Shown in pieces: positions 19,097-28,895 of a stretch of DNA of 64,000 bases. Origin of the DNA: an uncultured Acidimicrobiaceae bacterium (GTDB lineage: Bacteria; Actinomycetota; Acidimicrobiia; Acidimicrobiales; RAAP-2); the NCBI GenBank assembly GCA_903894295.1, contig CAITPI010000052.1:1-64000 (forward strand), read 5' to 3'. A program made the translations under genes and the position numbers. Below the pieces are notes generated by a model. The model was not told the origin of the DNA, made no database searches, and was given only the letters and a program-made list of their open reading frames with translations. Position 1 is the stretch's first letter, and the number at the start of each line of letters is the position of its first letter.

Positions 19097-20303
19097 CGAG
19101 GCCCTCCAGAAGGTGTCCCATCCGTTCCCGCTTGGTCCGGAGGTACTCGATGTTCTCCGGTGTGGCCTGGGGCTGGATACTGACCCGTTCCACGATGTCC
19201 AGACCGAATCCTTCGAGTCCGCCGTACTTGGTGGGGTTGTTGGTCATCAGGCGCATCCTGGTCACACCGAGGTCGACCAGGATCTGGGCCCCGATCCCGT
19301 ACTCCCGGGAGTCGGCCGGCAGTCCGAGTTCGAGATTGGCGTCCACGGTGTCGAAACCTTCCTCCTGCAGGCCATAGGCCCGGATCTTGTGGCCGAGGCC
19401 GATGCCCCGGCCTTCGTGGCCCCGCAGGTAGACGAGCACGCCGTTGCCGTTCTGCTCGATCTTGGCCATGGCGCCGTGCAACTGCGGTCCACAGTCGCAG
19501 CGGAGCGAGCCGAAGACGTCGCCGGTCAGGCACTCACTGTGAACCCGGACCAGGGTGGGTTGGGTTCCGTCGATCTCACCCTTCACCAGGGCCAGATGCT
19601 GCTCGCCGTCGAGTACCGACTCATAGGCGTAGGCCGTGAACTCCCCGAAGTCGGTGGGAATCCGGGCCTGGGCCATCCTGCGCACCAGCTTGTCCTTCTG
19701 CCGCCGGTAACGGATGAGATCGGCGATGGAGATCAGGTGGAGACCGTGATGCTCGGCGAAGACCTCGAGTTCGGGCAGCCGGGCCATGGTGGCCTTGTCT
19801 TCGCTCACCAGTTCGCACAGCACGCCCGAGGGATGTCGTCCGGCCGCCCGGGCGAGATCGACCGCGGCCTCGGTGTGACCGGCCCGCTTCAGCACGCCAC
19901 CGGGCCGGTAGCGAAGGGGAAAGATGTGGCCTGGCTTGTTGAGATCGGTCGGCCGGGTGGACGGGTCCACGAGGGCCCTGATGGTGGCGGAGCGGTCGTC
20001 GGCCGAGATGCCGGTGGTGGTCCCGTGACGGGCGTCCACGCTCACGGTGAACGCGGTGCGCTGAACTTCGGTGTTGGCCGCCACCATCAGGGGAAGATCA
20101 AGCTCCTCAACCCGTTCCGGCAGGAGGGGCACGCAGATGACCCCAGAGGTGTGGGCCAAGAAGAAGGCGATCTTCTCCGGGGTGACCGCATCGGCCGCCA
20201 TGATGAGGTCTCCCTCGTTCTCGCGGTCCTCGTCATCAACCACCACGACGATCTCGCCGCGGCCCACCGCGGCGATCGCATCTTCAACCTTGGAAAAGGG
20301 CAT
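19083..20303 (-). CDS. ribBA: Bifunctional 3,4-dihydroxy-2-butanone-4-phosphate synthase/GTP cyclohydrolase II
   Basis: VVDDEDRENEGDLIMAAD and VHSECLTGDVFGSLRCDCGPQL motifs. Confidence 0.96.
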   Translation of the reverse strand: MPFSKVEDAIAAVGRGEIVVVVDDEDRENEGDLIMAADAVTPEKIAFFLAHTSGVICVPLLPERVEELDLPLMVAANTEVQRTAFTVSVDARHGTTTGISADDRSATIRALVDPSTRPTDLNKPGHIFPLRYRPGGVLKRAGHTEAAVDLARAAGRHPSGVLCELVSEDKATMARLPELEVFAEHHGLHLISIADLIRYRRQKDKLVRRMAQARIPTDFGEFTAYAYESVLDGEQHLALVKGEIDGTQPTLVRVHSECLTGDVFGSLRCDCGPQLHGAMAKIEQNGNGVLVYLRGHEGRGIGLGHKIRAYGLQEEGFDTVDANLELGLPADSREYGIGAQILVDLGVTRMRLMTNNPTKYGGLEGFGLDIVERVSIQPQATPENIEYLRTKRERMGHLLEGLDDVL

Positions 20304-20322
20304 GAACCCGTTGTCTCCCTCC

Positions 20323-20363
20323 GGACCCGTTCCCCGACCTCACGTGGTCGGAAGTCCCGGTCC
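20323..20363 (-). ncRNA. Structured 5' leader hairpin of ribBA (not a recognisable FMN riboswitch)
   Basis: Minus strand GGACC-GGGAC-TTCCGACC-ACGTGA-GGTCGGGGAA-CG-GGTCC folds as a nested stem just upstream of GGAGGGAG RBS. Confidence 0.4.
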
Positions 20364-20432
20364 TCACTGCTCGTGTTTTGGTGAACTGCCTGCGTTGTGC
20401 AACCTGACCTGCGGGAGCCGGGCGACGGCCCT

Positions 20433-21521
20433 TCAGGAACGATCGGCCCCACGATGTGTGGTGGCCGCTCCCGGCAAGGACCGGCCAACTTCCAAACGCA
20501 GATCCGCTCCTAGGCTACTCACCGAGAGCACCTGACCCCGCCACATCGCGTCCAGGGTGGGGGCACCGGGCCCGGAAAAGACCCCGAGGGCGTCGCTTCC
20601 GCCAGCCAGTACCGGAGCCACGTAGAGCACGTAGCGGTTCACGAGACCGGCCGCATGGAAGTCGTGGGCCACACCGGCCCCGCCTTCGACGAGTATCTCG
20701 AGGTGTCCCTCGGACCCGAGGAGGTCCAGCAGTTCTTCCAGCTCACCGGAGAACCCCCGGGCCGGAAGGACCCGGGCTCCATCAGGAATGCCCCCAAGCA
20801 CGATCCGCTGTGGCTGGTTGTCCTGGCCCCGGTGTCTCGGGTCGCCTTCGGGCAGCCGCACGGTCAGGGCCGGATCGTCGCTGCGCACCGTGCCGGCGCC
20901 AACGACGATGGCATCGACCCGGGACCGCAGGCGGTGGGCATCGAGGCGGGCCTCCTCGCCGGTGATCCACTGGCTGGTGCCGTCCGGTGCGGCCGTTCGT
21001 CCATCCAGCGTCATGGCCAGCTTGAGCACCACGCCGGGCCGGGCCGTGCGGCGGTGGTGGAGATAGGGCCAGAGCGACTCCTCCACCTCGGACCGGGGAC
21101 AGTGCCCGACGGCGAGTCCGGCCTGACGCAGCCGGGCCAGGCCCGATCCGGCCACGTGGGGATCCGGGTCCTCGATGCCATAGACGACCCGGGCCACGCC
21201 GGAGGCCACGATGGCCTCGGTGCACGGTGGCGTGCGACCGTGGTGGCTGCAGGGCTCCAACGTCACGTACAACGTGCCACCCCGGGCGGCATCTCCGGCC
21301 GCCCGCAAGGCCCCGACCTCGGCGTGGGGACCACCGGGCGGAGCGGTGGCCCCGACAAAGAACGGGCCATCACCGGTGGTGGCCCCGGCAGGCACCACCA
21401 CCGCCCCCACCCACGGATTCGGCCAGGTCGACCCCCGGACCTCCTCGCCGGCGTCAACGGCGACCGTCATCCATCGGCGGTCGACTTCGGGAGATGGCGT
21501 CGGCTGGTCCGGCTTGGTCAA
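20433..21521 (-). CDS. ribD: Bifunctional pyrimidine deaminase/reductase RibD
   Basis: PHAEVGALRAAGDAARGGTLYVTLEPCSHHGRTPPCTEAI; TTG start overlapping rpe stop. Confidence 0.93.
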   Translation of the reverse strand: MTKPDQPTPSPEVDRRWMTVAVDAGEEVRGSTWPNPWVGAVVVPAGATTGDGPFFVGATAPPGGPHAEVGALRAAGDAARGGTLYVTLEPCSHHGRTPPCTEAIVASGVARVVYGIEDPDPHVAGSGLARLRQAGLAVGHCPRSEVEESLWPYLHHRRTARPGVVLKLAMTLDGRTAAPDGTSQWITGEEARLDAHRLRSRVDAIVVGAGTVRSDDPALTVRLPEGDPRHRGQDNQPQRIVLGGIPDGARVLPARGFSGELEELLDLLGSEGHLEILVEGGAGVAHDFHAAGLVNRYVLYVAPVLAGGSDALGVFSGPGAPTLDAMWRGQVLSVSSLGADLRLEVGRSLPGAATTHRGADRS

Positions 21522-22192
21522 CGGGCCGCCCCGGTGGCCGCCGCCATCAGGTCCCGGATCGCCTGGTCGGGATCGTCATGGCCGAAGACGGCCGACCCGG
21601 ACACGAAGGTCGAGGCGCCCGCCTCGACACAGGGAACGATGGTGTGGACGTCGATACCGCCGTCCACCTCGACGTCGACGTCAAGCCCCCGCTCGTCCAC
21701 CGCCTGGCGGACCCGACGGACCTTGTCGAGAACTTCGGCCATGAACGACTGGCCACCGAAACCCGGGAAGACGGTCATGCAGAGCACCAGGTCCAACCGG
21801 TCGAGAAACGGCTCCACGGCCTCGAAGGGAGTGTCGGGGTTGAGCGCCACACCGGCCCGCAGGCCGAGATCCTTCATTTGAGCGATCAGGTCGGCTGTCT
21901 CGCCCACCTCCACGTGTACCGTGCAGCCGTTGGACCCGGCTCGGGCAAAGGCCTCGAGATAGCGGGCCGGTTCGGTGATCATGAGGTGGGTGTCGAAGAA
22001 GAGATCGGAGTGCTTCCGCAACGACTCGACCACCGGCGGACCGATCGTGAGATTCGGGACAAAGTGGCCATCCATGACGTCCACATGGAGCCACTCGACC
22101 TCGGGAGCCACCTGGTCGATGGCGGCCGACAAGGCCCCGAAGTCGGCCGAAAGAATGGACGGGGCGACACGCAAGGTGAAGGAAGAGTTCAC
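21518..22192 (-). CDS. rpe: Ribulose-phosphate 3-epimerase
   Basis: VAPSILSADFG, HVDVMDGHFVPNLTIGPPVV. Confidence 0.95.
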   Translation of the reverse strand: MNSSFTLRVAPSILSADFGALSAAIDQVAPEVEWLHVDVMDGHFVPNLTIGPPVVESLRKHSDLFFDTHLMITEPARYLEAFARAGSNGCTVHVEVGETADLIAQMKDLGLRAGVALNPDTPFEAVEPFLDRLDLVLCMTVFPGFGGQSFMAEVLDKVRRVRQAVDERGLDVDVEVDGGIDVHTIVPCVEAGASTFVSGSAVFGHDDPDQAIRDLMAAATGAAR

Positions 22193-22215
22193 CTTCCCAC
22201 CCTACCGGCCCGGGC

Positions 22216-23157
22216 TCATGTGCCCAGGTGTTCGCCGTCGTCCAGGCGGACACCCCGCCGCCACTCGGTGGCCGGCATCGGTCGCTTTCCTTCCGGCTGG
22301 ACGACTTCGAGTTCCAGCCAGGTGCCCCCGCCGGCCCCCACCCGGCACCCGGACAGCACTCCTTCCGACCAGGGCGACCCGTCGGGGATGGACGAAGCAC
22401 CCGCCGGGCCGTCCGTCGTCGGCTCGCCCGCCGCCGATGACGACGCCGGGCCCGGACGGGCCGCCAGAATACGGAGGCGCTGGCCCCTGAAGGTCGTGAA
22501 GGCCCGGCCGAGCCGGACCCGTCGTGCAATCTCCTCGGCGGTCAGGTGCCAGTCAAGTTCCGACTCCCCCGGCTGCAACTTTTCGGCGTAGGTCACCTCC
22601 CCCACCTGGGGTTGGGGTTCGCCGAGGCCCCCCCATCCCTGTTCCAGACCCTCGACCAGCAGGGCCGAACCCAGGTCGACCAGGCGGGAACGGAGTTCCT
22701 CCAGGGTCGCTTCGGGTCCGATGTCGGTCGTCACCTTCCGGTAGACGCCACCGGTATCGAGCCCTTCTTCGACCGCCATCAGGCACACCCCGGTGGTCGT
22801 GTCGCCCGCCAGGATGGCCCGCTCCACGGGAGCCGCGCCCCGCCAACGGGGCAGGAGGGAGAAGTGGAGATTGACCATCGGCACCTGACCCAGCACGTCG
22901 GCCGGAATGATCCGTCCGTAGGCGACCACCACCCCGAAGTCGGCCCCGACGGTGGTGGCTTCGGCCAGATCCGAAGTGACCGGAAGACCGAGGGCACGGG
23001 CGGCCTGTTTCACCGGACTGGCCTCGTTGGCGCCCCGCCTCCGCCGGCGGGCATCCGGTCGGGTCACGACGAGGGCGACGTCATGACCCGCCGCCACCAG
23101 TGCCTCAAGGGGCGGTACGGCCACGTCGGGCGTGCCGAGATAGACGAGTCGGGCCAT
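22216..23157 (-). CDS. fmt: Methionyl-tRNA formyltransferase
   Basis: MARLVYLGTPDVAVPPLEAL, NLHFSLLPRWRGAAPVERAILAGDTTTGVCLM. Confidence 0.95.
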   Translation of the reverse strand: MARLVYLGTPDVAVPPLEALVAAGHDVALVVTRPDARRRRRGANEASPVKQAARALGLPVTSDLAEATTVGADFGVVVAYGRIIPADVLGQVPMVNLHFSLLPRWRGAAPVERAILAGDTTTGVCLMAVEEGLDTGGVYRKVTTDIGPEATLEELRSRLVDLGSALLVEGLEQGWGGLGEPQPQVGEVTYAEKLQPGESELDWHLTAEEIARRVRLGRAFTTFRGQRLRILAARPGPASSSAAGEPTTDGPAGASSIPDGSPWSEGVLSGCRVGAGGGTWLELEVVQPEGKRPMPATEWRRGVRLDDGEHLGT

Positions 23158-23245
23158 GGCCCCGCACCCTACCGGGCCGATGGGCACCGGAGTCGAATGG
23201 CTCTGCGACGACCGGCCGGGACCGGCCGTTGGTGGCCAGGTAGTC

Positions 23246-23791
23246 CTAGACCGGCCGTTCGTGGCCGGAGATCACCAGGTTGGCTTCCAACTCGGTGGTG
23301 TCGAAGCCCAGTTGGCGGTCCCGGAGGATCCGTAGCGCCTGTTTGCGCATGTCCTCTTCCATCCGCTCCAGCATCAGGATGCCGTCAAGGTGGTCGACCT
23401 CATGCTGGAAGACCCGGCCGAGGAACTCGTCGGCCTCCATGGACACCGACTTTCCGTCCAGGTTCCACCCTTCGATGAGCACCTGCTTGGGCCGGAGAAT
23501 GCCGATGCGGAGACCCGGAATGGAGAGGCAACCCTCGTCATGGAACCACTCGCCGTCCGACTCGGTGATCGTCGGGTTGATGATGACCTGGGGTCCGTCT
23601 CCGACGTCGTAGACGAACAGTCGCTTCTGCACGCCGATCTGGGTCGCCGCCAGGCCCGCCCCGTCCGAGTCGTACATGGTCTCCACCATGTCGTCCACCA
23701 GCTTCACCAAGGCGCCGTCCACGTGATCGACCTCTTGGGCCACCTGCTTCAGGACAGGGTCACCCCAGGTGCGCACGTCAAAGGTAGTCAT
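23246..23791 (-). CDS. def: Peptide deformylase
   Basis: GAGLAATQIG, EGCLSIPG, FQHEVDHLDG motifs. Confidence 0.96.
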   Translation of the reverse strand: MTTFDVRTWGDPVLKQVAQEVDHVDGALVKLVDDMVETMYDSDGAGLAATQIGVQKRLFVYDVGDGPQVIINPTITESDGEWFHDEGCLSIPGLRIGILRPKQVLIEGWNLDGKSVSMEADEFLGRVFQHEVDHLDGILMLERMEEDMRKQALRILRDRQLGFDTTELEANLVISGHERPV

Positions 23792-23869
23792 GTTTCCAGT
23801 CTAGGGAGTCGAAGCGACCGCTGACGGCGCCCGGTGTCCGACACCGCCCCTTCACCCTTGACCGGGAGG

Positions 23870-25738
23870 TCAGACGTTCCCCGGATCGACCGCCACCCGC
23901 AACCGGCCCGGCGGTCGTTCCACGGTGGCAAGCGCCCCGCACAACTCCTCATGGGTGGCGGCACGGACCAGCCACGTCTCGCCGTCCAAGGGAGAGCAGC
24001 TCACCCCGGGACAGCCGGCCAGGCCGAGAGAGAACCCCTCGGCCCCGGCACCCTTCACGGTGGCGAGCGCTCCATAGGGCGGGAACGCCAGCGACCGGCG
24101 CACCGCCCGCTCGCCTTCGGCGACAAGACCCGGATCACCGTGGACGGCGGCGGCCAGGGCCACATGATCGGGCCAGCGGGTCTGGACCAGAACCAGGCCA
24201 CCCGCCCGCCTTCCACCTACCAGGCGGCTGGCCCGGGCCAGACTGGCCAGGGTCTCCTCCGCCGCCGCGAACCGTGGCGCCAACAGGTGCTGGTCGACGT
24301 CGAGGAACGCCACGAGGTCGGCCCGGCTCCTCCGGTACAGCGCGGCTTCGGTCCCGACGACCAACCGCTCGTCTCCGGTCGATTCGCCCTCGGCCGGGTG
24401 ATGCCCGGATCCACCGGGGTTCCGGCCGGATCCCGAGACCTCGACGGCCGCCACACCCGTCAGGGCCGAGAGTTCCTCGGTGGCCCGGCTCACCCCGATC
24501 CGCAGCGACTTGAGGCGGCGGGCGTCGCAGGTGGCACAGACGGCCGGGCGGACTTCCCCGCAGCGGCCACAAACCAGTGGCCCGTCCTTCTCCGGTCGCT
24601 CGACGGCGCCCTGACACCGGGTGCACCGGGCCAGATTCCCGCACTCGGCACAGGCCAGCAGACGGACCCGACCGGTTCGGTGGAGGATGCAGATCACCCG
24701 ACCCTCGGGCCGGTCCAATGTCCGGTGGAGGGCCCGCACCAGCGATTCGGAGAAGAGGCCCGAACGTGGATCGTCCCCGGTCCGGTCGACCACCTCGACC
24801 GGGGCCCAGCCGCTCCGCTCCAGCGCCCTCTCGGTCGTCACCAACCGGCTGGTGTCCTCCAGGACGAGGGGCGGGCAGGGCGTCAGCAACAGGACGGGAG
24901 CTCTGTCGCGCCGGGCCCGTTCACGGACCACCTCGATGGCCGACCAGGTTGGTGCCCGCTCTTCCCGGTAGGCCTCTTCGTGGGCATCGAGGACCACCAC
25001 CGCCCGGATCCGGGACAACGGGGCCCACGCCCCGGAACGGGTCCCCACCACCACCGAACCACCGGCCCGGGCCGCCGCCCAGTCGTCCGGCAACTGGGCG
25101 ACCGCAACGCCCAGTCGGCGAAGTCGGCGGGCCACGTGTTGGGCCCGGCCCAACGTGGGCGCCAGGACCAGGAGACTCTCGGCCCCGAGTCGACTCGCCA
25201 ACTCCTGGACGACCAGAAACTGGTCGAGGGCGGGAGCCAACCGGATGACGCTCGAGCGGTCACCACCATCCCCGGATCCGGCCAACGGTCCGGCGAGCGC
25301 CGCCTCCACCAGATCCACGGCCCCACCGCCCGGGGACGGGACCATGGCCAAGGGCGGCACGGACCCCGAGGTGGCGGATGGCGCCGGTGGCGTCAAGGTG
25401 TTGTCGGGCCGTTCGGAGCCGGCGGGAAACGGCACGTTACGCGGCGGTGATGCGGTCCCGAGAAACGAGACCAGCGGACCGGCCCAGCGCCAGGCCGCCC
25501 ACCGGGCCACGGACAACAGCTCGGGAGGAGGCCCCTGGCCGCTGGTGGCAGCCAGGCTGCGGACCACGACGCCGGGCGGGGCGACAACGTCGTCCTCCAC
25601 CACATAGGCACCAACCCTCCGGCCGTGGAGGTCAATGCGCACCCTCGCTCCGAGTCTTACCTGGTCGGCGAACCGGGCCGGAACGGAGTAGTCAAAGAGA
25701 CGGTGGACGGCCGGGATGTCGGGCGCCACCCGGACCAC
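23870..25738 (-). CDS. priA: Primosomal protein N' (PriA), degenerate helicase-type
   Basis: FDYSVPARFADQVRLGARVRIDLHGRRVGAYVV N-terminus; Cys-rich zinc region CAECGNLARCTRCQG...CGRCG...CATCDARR; lacks a clear Walker A. Confidence 0.85.
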   Translation of the reverse strand: MVRVAPDIPAVHRLFDYSVPARFADQVRLGARVRIDLHGRRVGAYVVEDDVVAPPGVVVRSLAATSGQGPPPELLSVARWAAWRWAGPLVSFLGTASPPRNVPFPAGSERPDNTLTPPAPSATSGSVPPLAMVPSPGGGAVDLVEAALAGPLAGSGDGGDRSSVIRLAPALDQFLVVQELASRLGAESLLVLAPTLGRAQHVARRLRRLGVAVAQLPDDWAAARAGGSVVVGTRSGAWAPLSRIRAVVVLDAHEEAYREERAPTWSAIEVVRERARRDRAPVLLLTPCPPLVLEDTSRLVTTERALERSGWAPVEVVDRTGDDPRSGLFSESLVRALHRTLDRPEGRVICILHRTGRVRLLACAECGNLARCTRCQGAVERPEKDGPLVCGRCGEVRPAVCATCDARRLKSLRIGVSRATEELSALTGVAAVEVSGSGRNPGGSGHHPAEGESTGDERLVVGTEAALYRRSRADLVAFLDVDQHLLAPRFAAAEETLASLARASRLVGGRRAGGLVLVQTRWPDHVALAAAVHGDPGLVAEGERAVRRSLAFPPYGALATVKGAGAEGFSLGLAGCPGVSCSPLDGETWLVRAATHEELCGALATVERPPGRLRVAVDPGNV

Positions 25739-25791
25739 CCGTTCGCCCGGGCCGTCCCCGGCGCTTCCGGGCGAATCAGGTGTGGTCGGAC

Positions 25792-26988
25792 TCAGAGTCC
25801 GAGCGCCTGCTTCAGGTCGTCAGCCCGGCCGGTCTCCTCCCAGGTGAACTCCTTGTCGGCCCGGCCGAAGTGTCCATAGGCCGCCGTCTTGCGGTAGATC
25901 GGACGCTTGAGGTCAAGGTCCCGGACGATGGCCGCCGGCCGGAGGTCGAACACCTCGTTCACTGCATCGGCGATCCGGGCCGGATCCACCGTCTCGGTGC
26001 CGAAGGTCTCCACGAGCAACGAGACGGGACGGGCCACGCCGATGGCGTAGGCCACCTGGACCTCGCAGCGCGAGGCGAGACCGGCCGCCACGACGTTCTT
26101 GGCCACCCAACGGGCGGCGTAGGCCGCCGAGCGGTCGACCTTCGACGGGTCCTTGCCGGAGAAGGCGCCACCACCGTGGCGGGCCATTCCGCCGTAGGTG
26201 TCCACGATGATCTTGCGGCCGGTGAGTCCGGTGTCGGCATGGGGTCCGCCCAGCTCGAAGACCCCGGTCGGGTTGGCCAGGATGCGCAGGGAGGAGACGT
26301 CGAGTTCCGGCGGGAGAAGCGGGTTGATGACGTTGTCCCGGAGATCCGGCAGCAACAGGGTCTCGAGGTCCACCCCGGGATCGTGCTGGGTCGAGATCAG
26401 CACCGTCTCGAGGGCCACCGGACGTCCGTTGTCGTAGGTCACGCTGACCTGGGTCTTGCCGTCGGGACGGAGGTAGGGCAGCACGCCGACGCGTCGCACC
26501 TGGGCCAGTCGTTGGGCCAGACGGTGGGCCAGCCAGATGGGCAGCGGCATCAGGTCAGGCGTTTCGTCACAGGCGTAGCCGAACATCATTCCCTGGTCAC
26601 CTGCGCCCTGGGCGTTCAGCTGATCCTCGCCACCGGTCCCGGCCCGGACCTCGAAGGCGTTGTCCACGCCCTGGCCGATGTTGGGCGACTGCTCGTCAAG
26701 GGACACGATCACGCCACAGGTCTTTCCGTCGATGCCGTAGGCGTCGTCGTCGTAGCCGATGTCCAGCACCGTCTCGCGGACGATCTTCGGAATGTCGACG
26801 TAGGTCTTGGTGGTGATCTCCCCCGCCACCAGGACCAGTCCGGTCGTCAGCAGCGTCTCGCACGCCACGCGGCTCTCGGGATCTTCGGCCAGAAGGGCGT
26901 CAAGCACCGAGTCGGAAATCTGGTCCGCCATCTTGTCGGGATGGCCTTCGGTCACCGATTCCGAAGTGAAGGTGTAATGACTGCTCAC
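25792..26988 (-). CDS. metK: S-adenosylmethionine synthase
   Basis: [55 protein letters not shown]. Confidence 0.97.
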   Translation of the reverse strand: MSSHYTFTSESVTEGHPDKMADQISDSVLDALLAEDPESRVACETLLTTGLVLVAGEITTKTYVDIPKIVRETVLDIGYDDDAYGIDGKTCGVIVSLDEQSPNIGQGVDNAFEVRAGTGGEDQLNAQGAGDQGMMFGYACDETPDLMPLPIWLAHRLAQRLAQVRRVGVLPYLRPDGKTQVSVTYDNGRPVALETVLISTQHDPGVDLETLLLPDLRDNVINPLLPPELDVSSLRILANPTGVFELGGPHADTGLTGRKIIVDTYGGMARHGGGAFSGKDPSKVDRSAAYAARWVAKNVVAAGLASRCEVQVAYAIGVARPVSLLVETFGTETVDPARIADAVNEVFDLRPAAIVRDLDLKRPIYRKTAAYGHFGRADKEFTWEETGRADDLKQALGL

Positions 26989-27047
26989 AATGGTTCCATT
27001 CTGGTCAGGGGCGTGACGAACTCACATCCCGCGGCATCCGGCCGGTC

Positions 27048-28280
27048 TCAGCGGTCCGGCAACAGTTCCTGAACCTTATCCAAGATGTGCCCGGAAACGA
27101 CAGCCTTGGAGGTCATTTTCACCAATTTCACGGTGCCGTCCGCTCCGTAGATGGTCACAGCGTTGGTGTCGTGGTTGAAGCCGACGCCCTCGGCCGAGAC
27201 GTCGTTCGCCACCATGACCTGAACACCCTTGGCCCGCATCTTGGCCAATGCCCGGGCCTCCATCTCCTCGGTTTCGGCGGCAAAGCCCACGAGCACCTGT
27301 TCGGCGAGGCGGCGCCGGCCCAACTCGGCGAGGATGTCGTTCGTCGGCTCGAGCACCAACTCCGGCAGGCCGTCGGACTTGTGGAGTTTCTGGTCGGCCG
27401 CCACCCTGGGCCGGAAGTCCGCCACCGCGGCCGCCATGATCACACAGTCGGCGGAAGGTGCCGCAGAAAGGACCGCCTCTTCCATCTCGGCGGCGGTGGC
27501 CACCGGGACCACCTCCACGCCCGAAGGCGCCGAGGCCGGAACCGTGGTGATCAAGGTGACGGCTGCCCCCCTCGACCGGGCCGCTTCGGCCAGGGCATGT
27601 CCCTGTTTTCCCGAGGACCGGTTGCTGAGGTAACGGACCGGGTCGATCGGCTCCCTGGTGCCTCCGGCGGTGACCACCACCCGTCGGCCGGCCAGCGGAG
27701 TACCTCGGGTGGACTCCGCGAGGACCGACAGGACAGTCGAGACGATGACGGACGGATCAGCCAGACGACCCGAGCCCACATCCCCGCCGGCCAGACGACC
27801 ATCTTCCGGGTCGACGACGACGACGCCCCGGGACCGCAGGAGGGCCAGGTTGGCCTGGACGGCCGGGTGTTCCCACATCTCGGTGTGCATGGCCGGACAG
27901 ACCACGACCGGTGCGGCTGTGGCCACCAGTGTGGTGGTGACCAGGTCATCCGCCATGCCGGCCGCGTAGCGGGCCAGAAGGTCGGCGGTCGCCGGTGCGA
28001 CGACCACCACATCGGCCGCCTGTCCGAGCCGGGTGTGGGGTATCGGCGAAGCCTCGTCCCACAGGCTCATCTGGGCCGGCTCCGACCCGAGCGCATCAAA
28101 GGTGGTTTTGCCCACAAAGCGCAACGTCCGTTCGGTGAGCACCGGGGCCACGTGCACGCCGGCATCGACCAGCTGGCGACAGACCTCGACCGCTTTGTAG
28201 GCGGCAATCCCGGCCCCCACGGCAAGCACCACAAACGGCGGTGACAAACCCGCCCCGTCGGTATTCCGGTCAGACTCCAC
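27048..28280 (-). CDS. coaBC: Bifunctional phosphopantothenoylcysteine decarboxylase/phosphopantothenate-cysteine ligase
   Basis: VGAGIAAYKAVEVCRQL, PAMHTEMW, VTAGGTREPIDPVRYLSNRSSGKQG. Confidence 0.95.
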   Translation of the reverse strand: MESDRNTDGAGLSPPFVVLAVGAGIAAYKAVEVCRQLVDAGVHVAPVLTERTLRFVGKTTFDALGSEPAQMSLWDEASPIPHTRLGQAADVVVVAPATADLLARYAAGMADDLVTTTLVATAAPVVVCPAMHTEMWEHPAVQANLALLRSRGVVVVDPEDGRLAGGDVGSGRLADPSVIVSTVLSVLAESTRGTPLAGRRVVVTAGGTREPIDPVRYLSNRSSGKQGHALAEAARSRGAAVTLITTVPASAPSGVEVVPVATAAEMEEAVLSAAPSADCVIMAAAVADFRPRVAADQKLHKSDGLPELVLEPTNDILAELGRRRLAEQVLVGFAAETEEMEARALAKMRAKGVQVMVANDVSAEGVGFNHDTNAVTIYGADGTVKLVKMTSKAVVSGHILDKVQELLPDR

Positions 28281-28484
28281 GTCGTCTTCTCCCTTGCTTC
28301 CACGGTTCCCACGACCACCAGGTCGACGGCGCCGTCAAGGCAACCCGGGAACGACCACAAGTACAGCCGACCAACGCCCTGGGCCACCCGGCCTCATCGG
28401 GCCACAGCGTCACCGTCTGGCGGCGCTTCTCTCCCCCCATGGATCGATCCCTGGCCGTGGGCCCGAGTCAGGCGACGGCCCGGG

Positions 28485-28841
28485 TCAGGCGATGGGCTCG
28501 GCGTCCGCGTCTTCGGTCAGGATGATCATGCCCTCCACGTCGTCCTCCGCCAGCAGACCGGCTGCCGCTTCGGCCTCGGCCAACAGTTCGGCGGGATCGG
28601 GACGGACGAACGTCGCCTTGCCGGCCGCCACCTCTTCAAAGGCGATCGAGAGCGGCTTTCCGGACGCCGAAGCCACCTGCGGAGGCACCACAACGCCGAG
28701 GCCCTCGCCCAGCGAGTTGTAGTAGCTGTTGACCTGTCGGGCACGACGCGACGCCAGCGCCACCAGGGTGAACTTCGAGTCCACGTGATCCAGGAGTTCT
28801 TCGATCGGGGGATCCATCAAGGTGACGGGGATCTGGGCCAT
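28485..28841 (-). CDS. rpoZ: DNA-directed RNA polymerase omega subunit
   Basis: SKFTLVALASRRARQVNSYYNSLG...KPLSIAFEEVAAGK; between coaBC and gmk. Confidence 0.93.
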   Translation of the reverse strand: MAQIPVTLMDPPIEELLDHVDSKFTLVALASRRARQVNSYYNSLGEGLGVVVPPQVASASGKPLSIAFEEVAAGKATFVRPDPAELLAEAEAAAGLLAEDDVEGMIILTEDADAEPIA

Positions 28842-28895
28842 TGTCCAACTTTCTGTCGTTGAGGAAGGAACGCCGTGCGGAGTTTGCCGCCTGCG

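Noticed and set aside
20304-20432. Possible FMN riboswitch in the ribD-ribBA gap (3' part GTCCGGAGGGAGA looks like GTCCGGATGGGAGA)
   Set aside because: The other conserved RFN boxes (GGGTGAAATTCCC, ACCGGCGGT, CCGACGGT) are not present; kept only as an uncharacterised structured leader
25787-25801. cggactcagagtccg palindrome centred on the metK stop as a regulatory site
   Set aside because: Only 7-bp arms with 1-nt centre; a single instance, not distinguishable from chance
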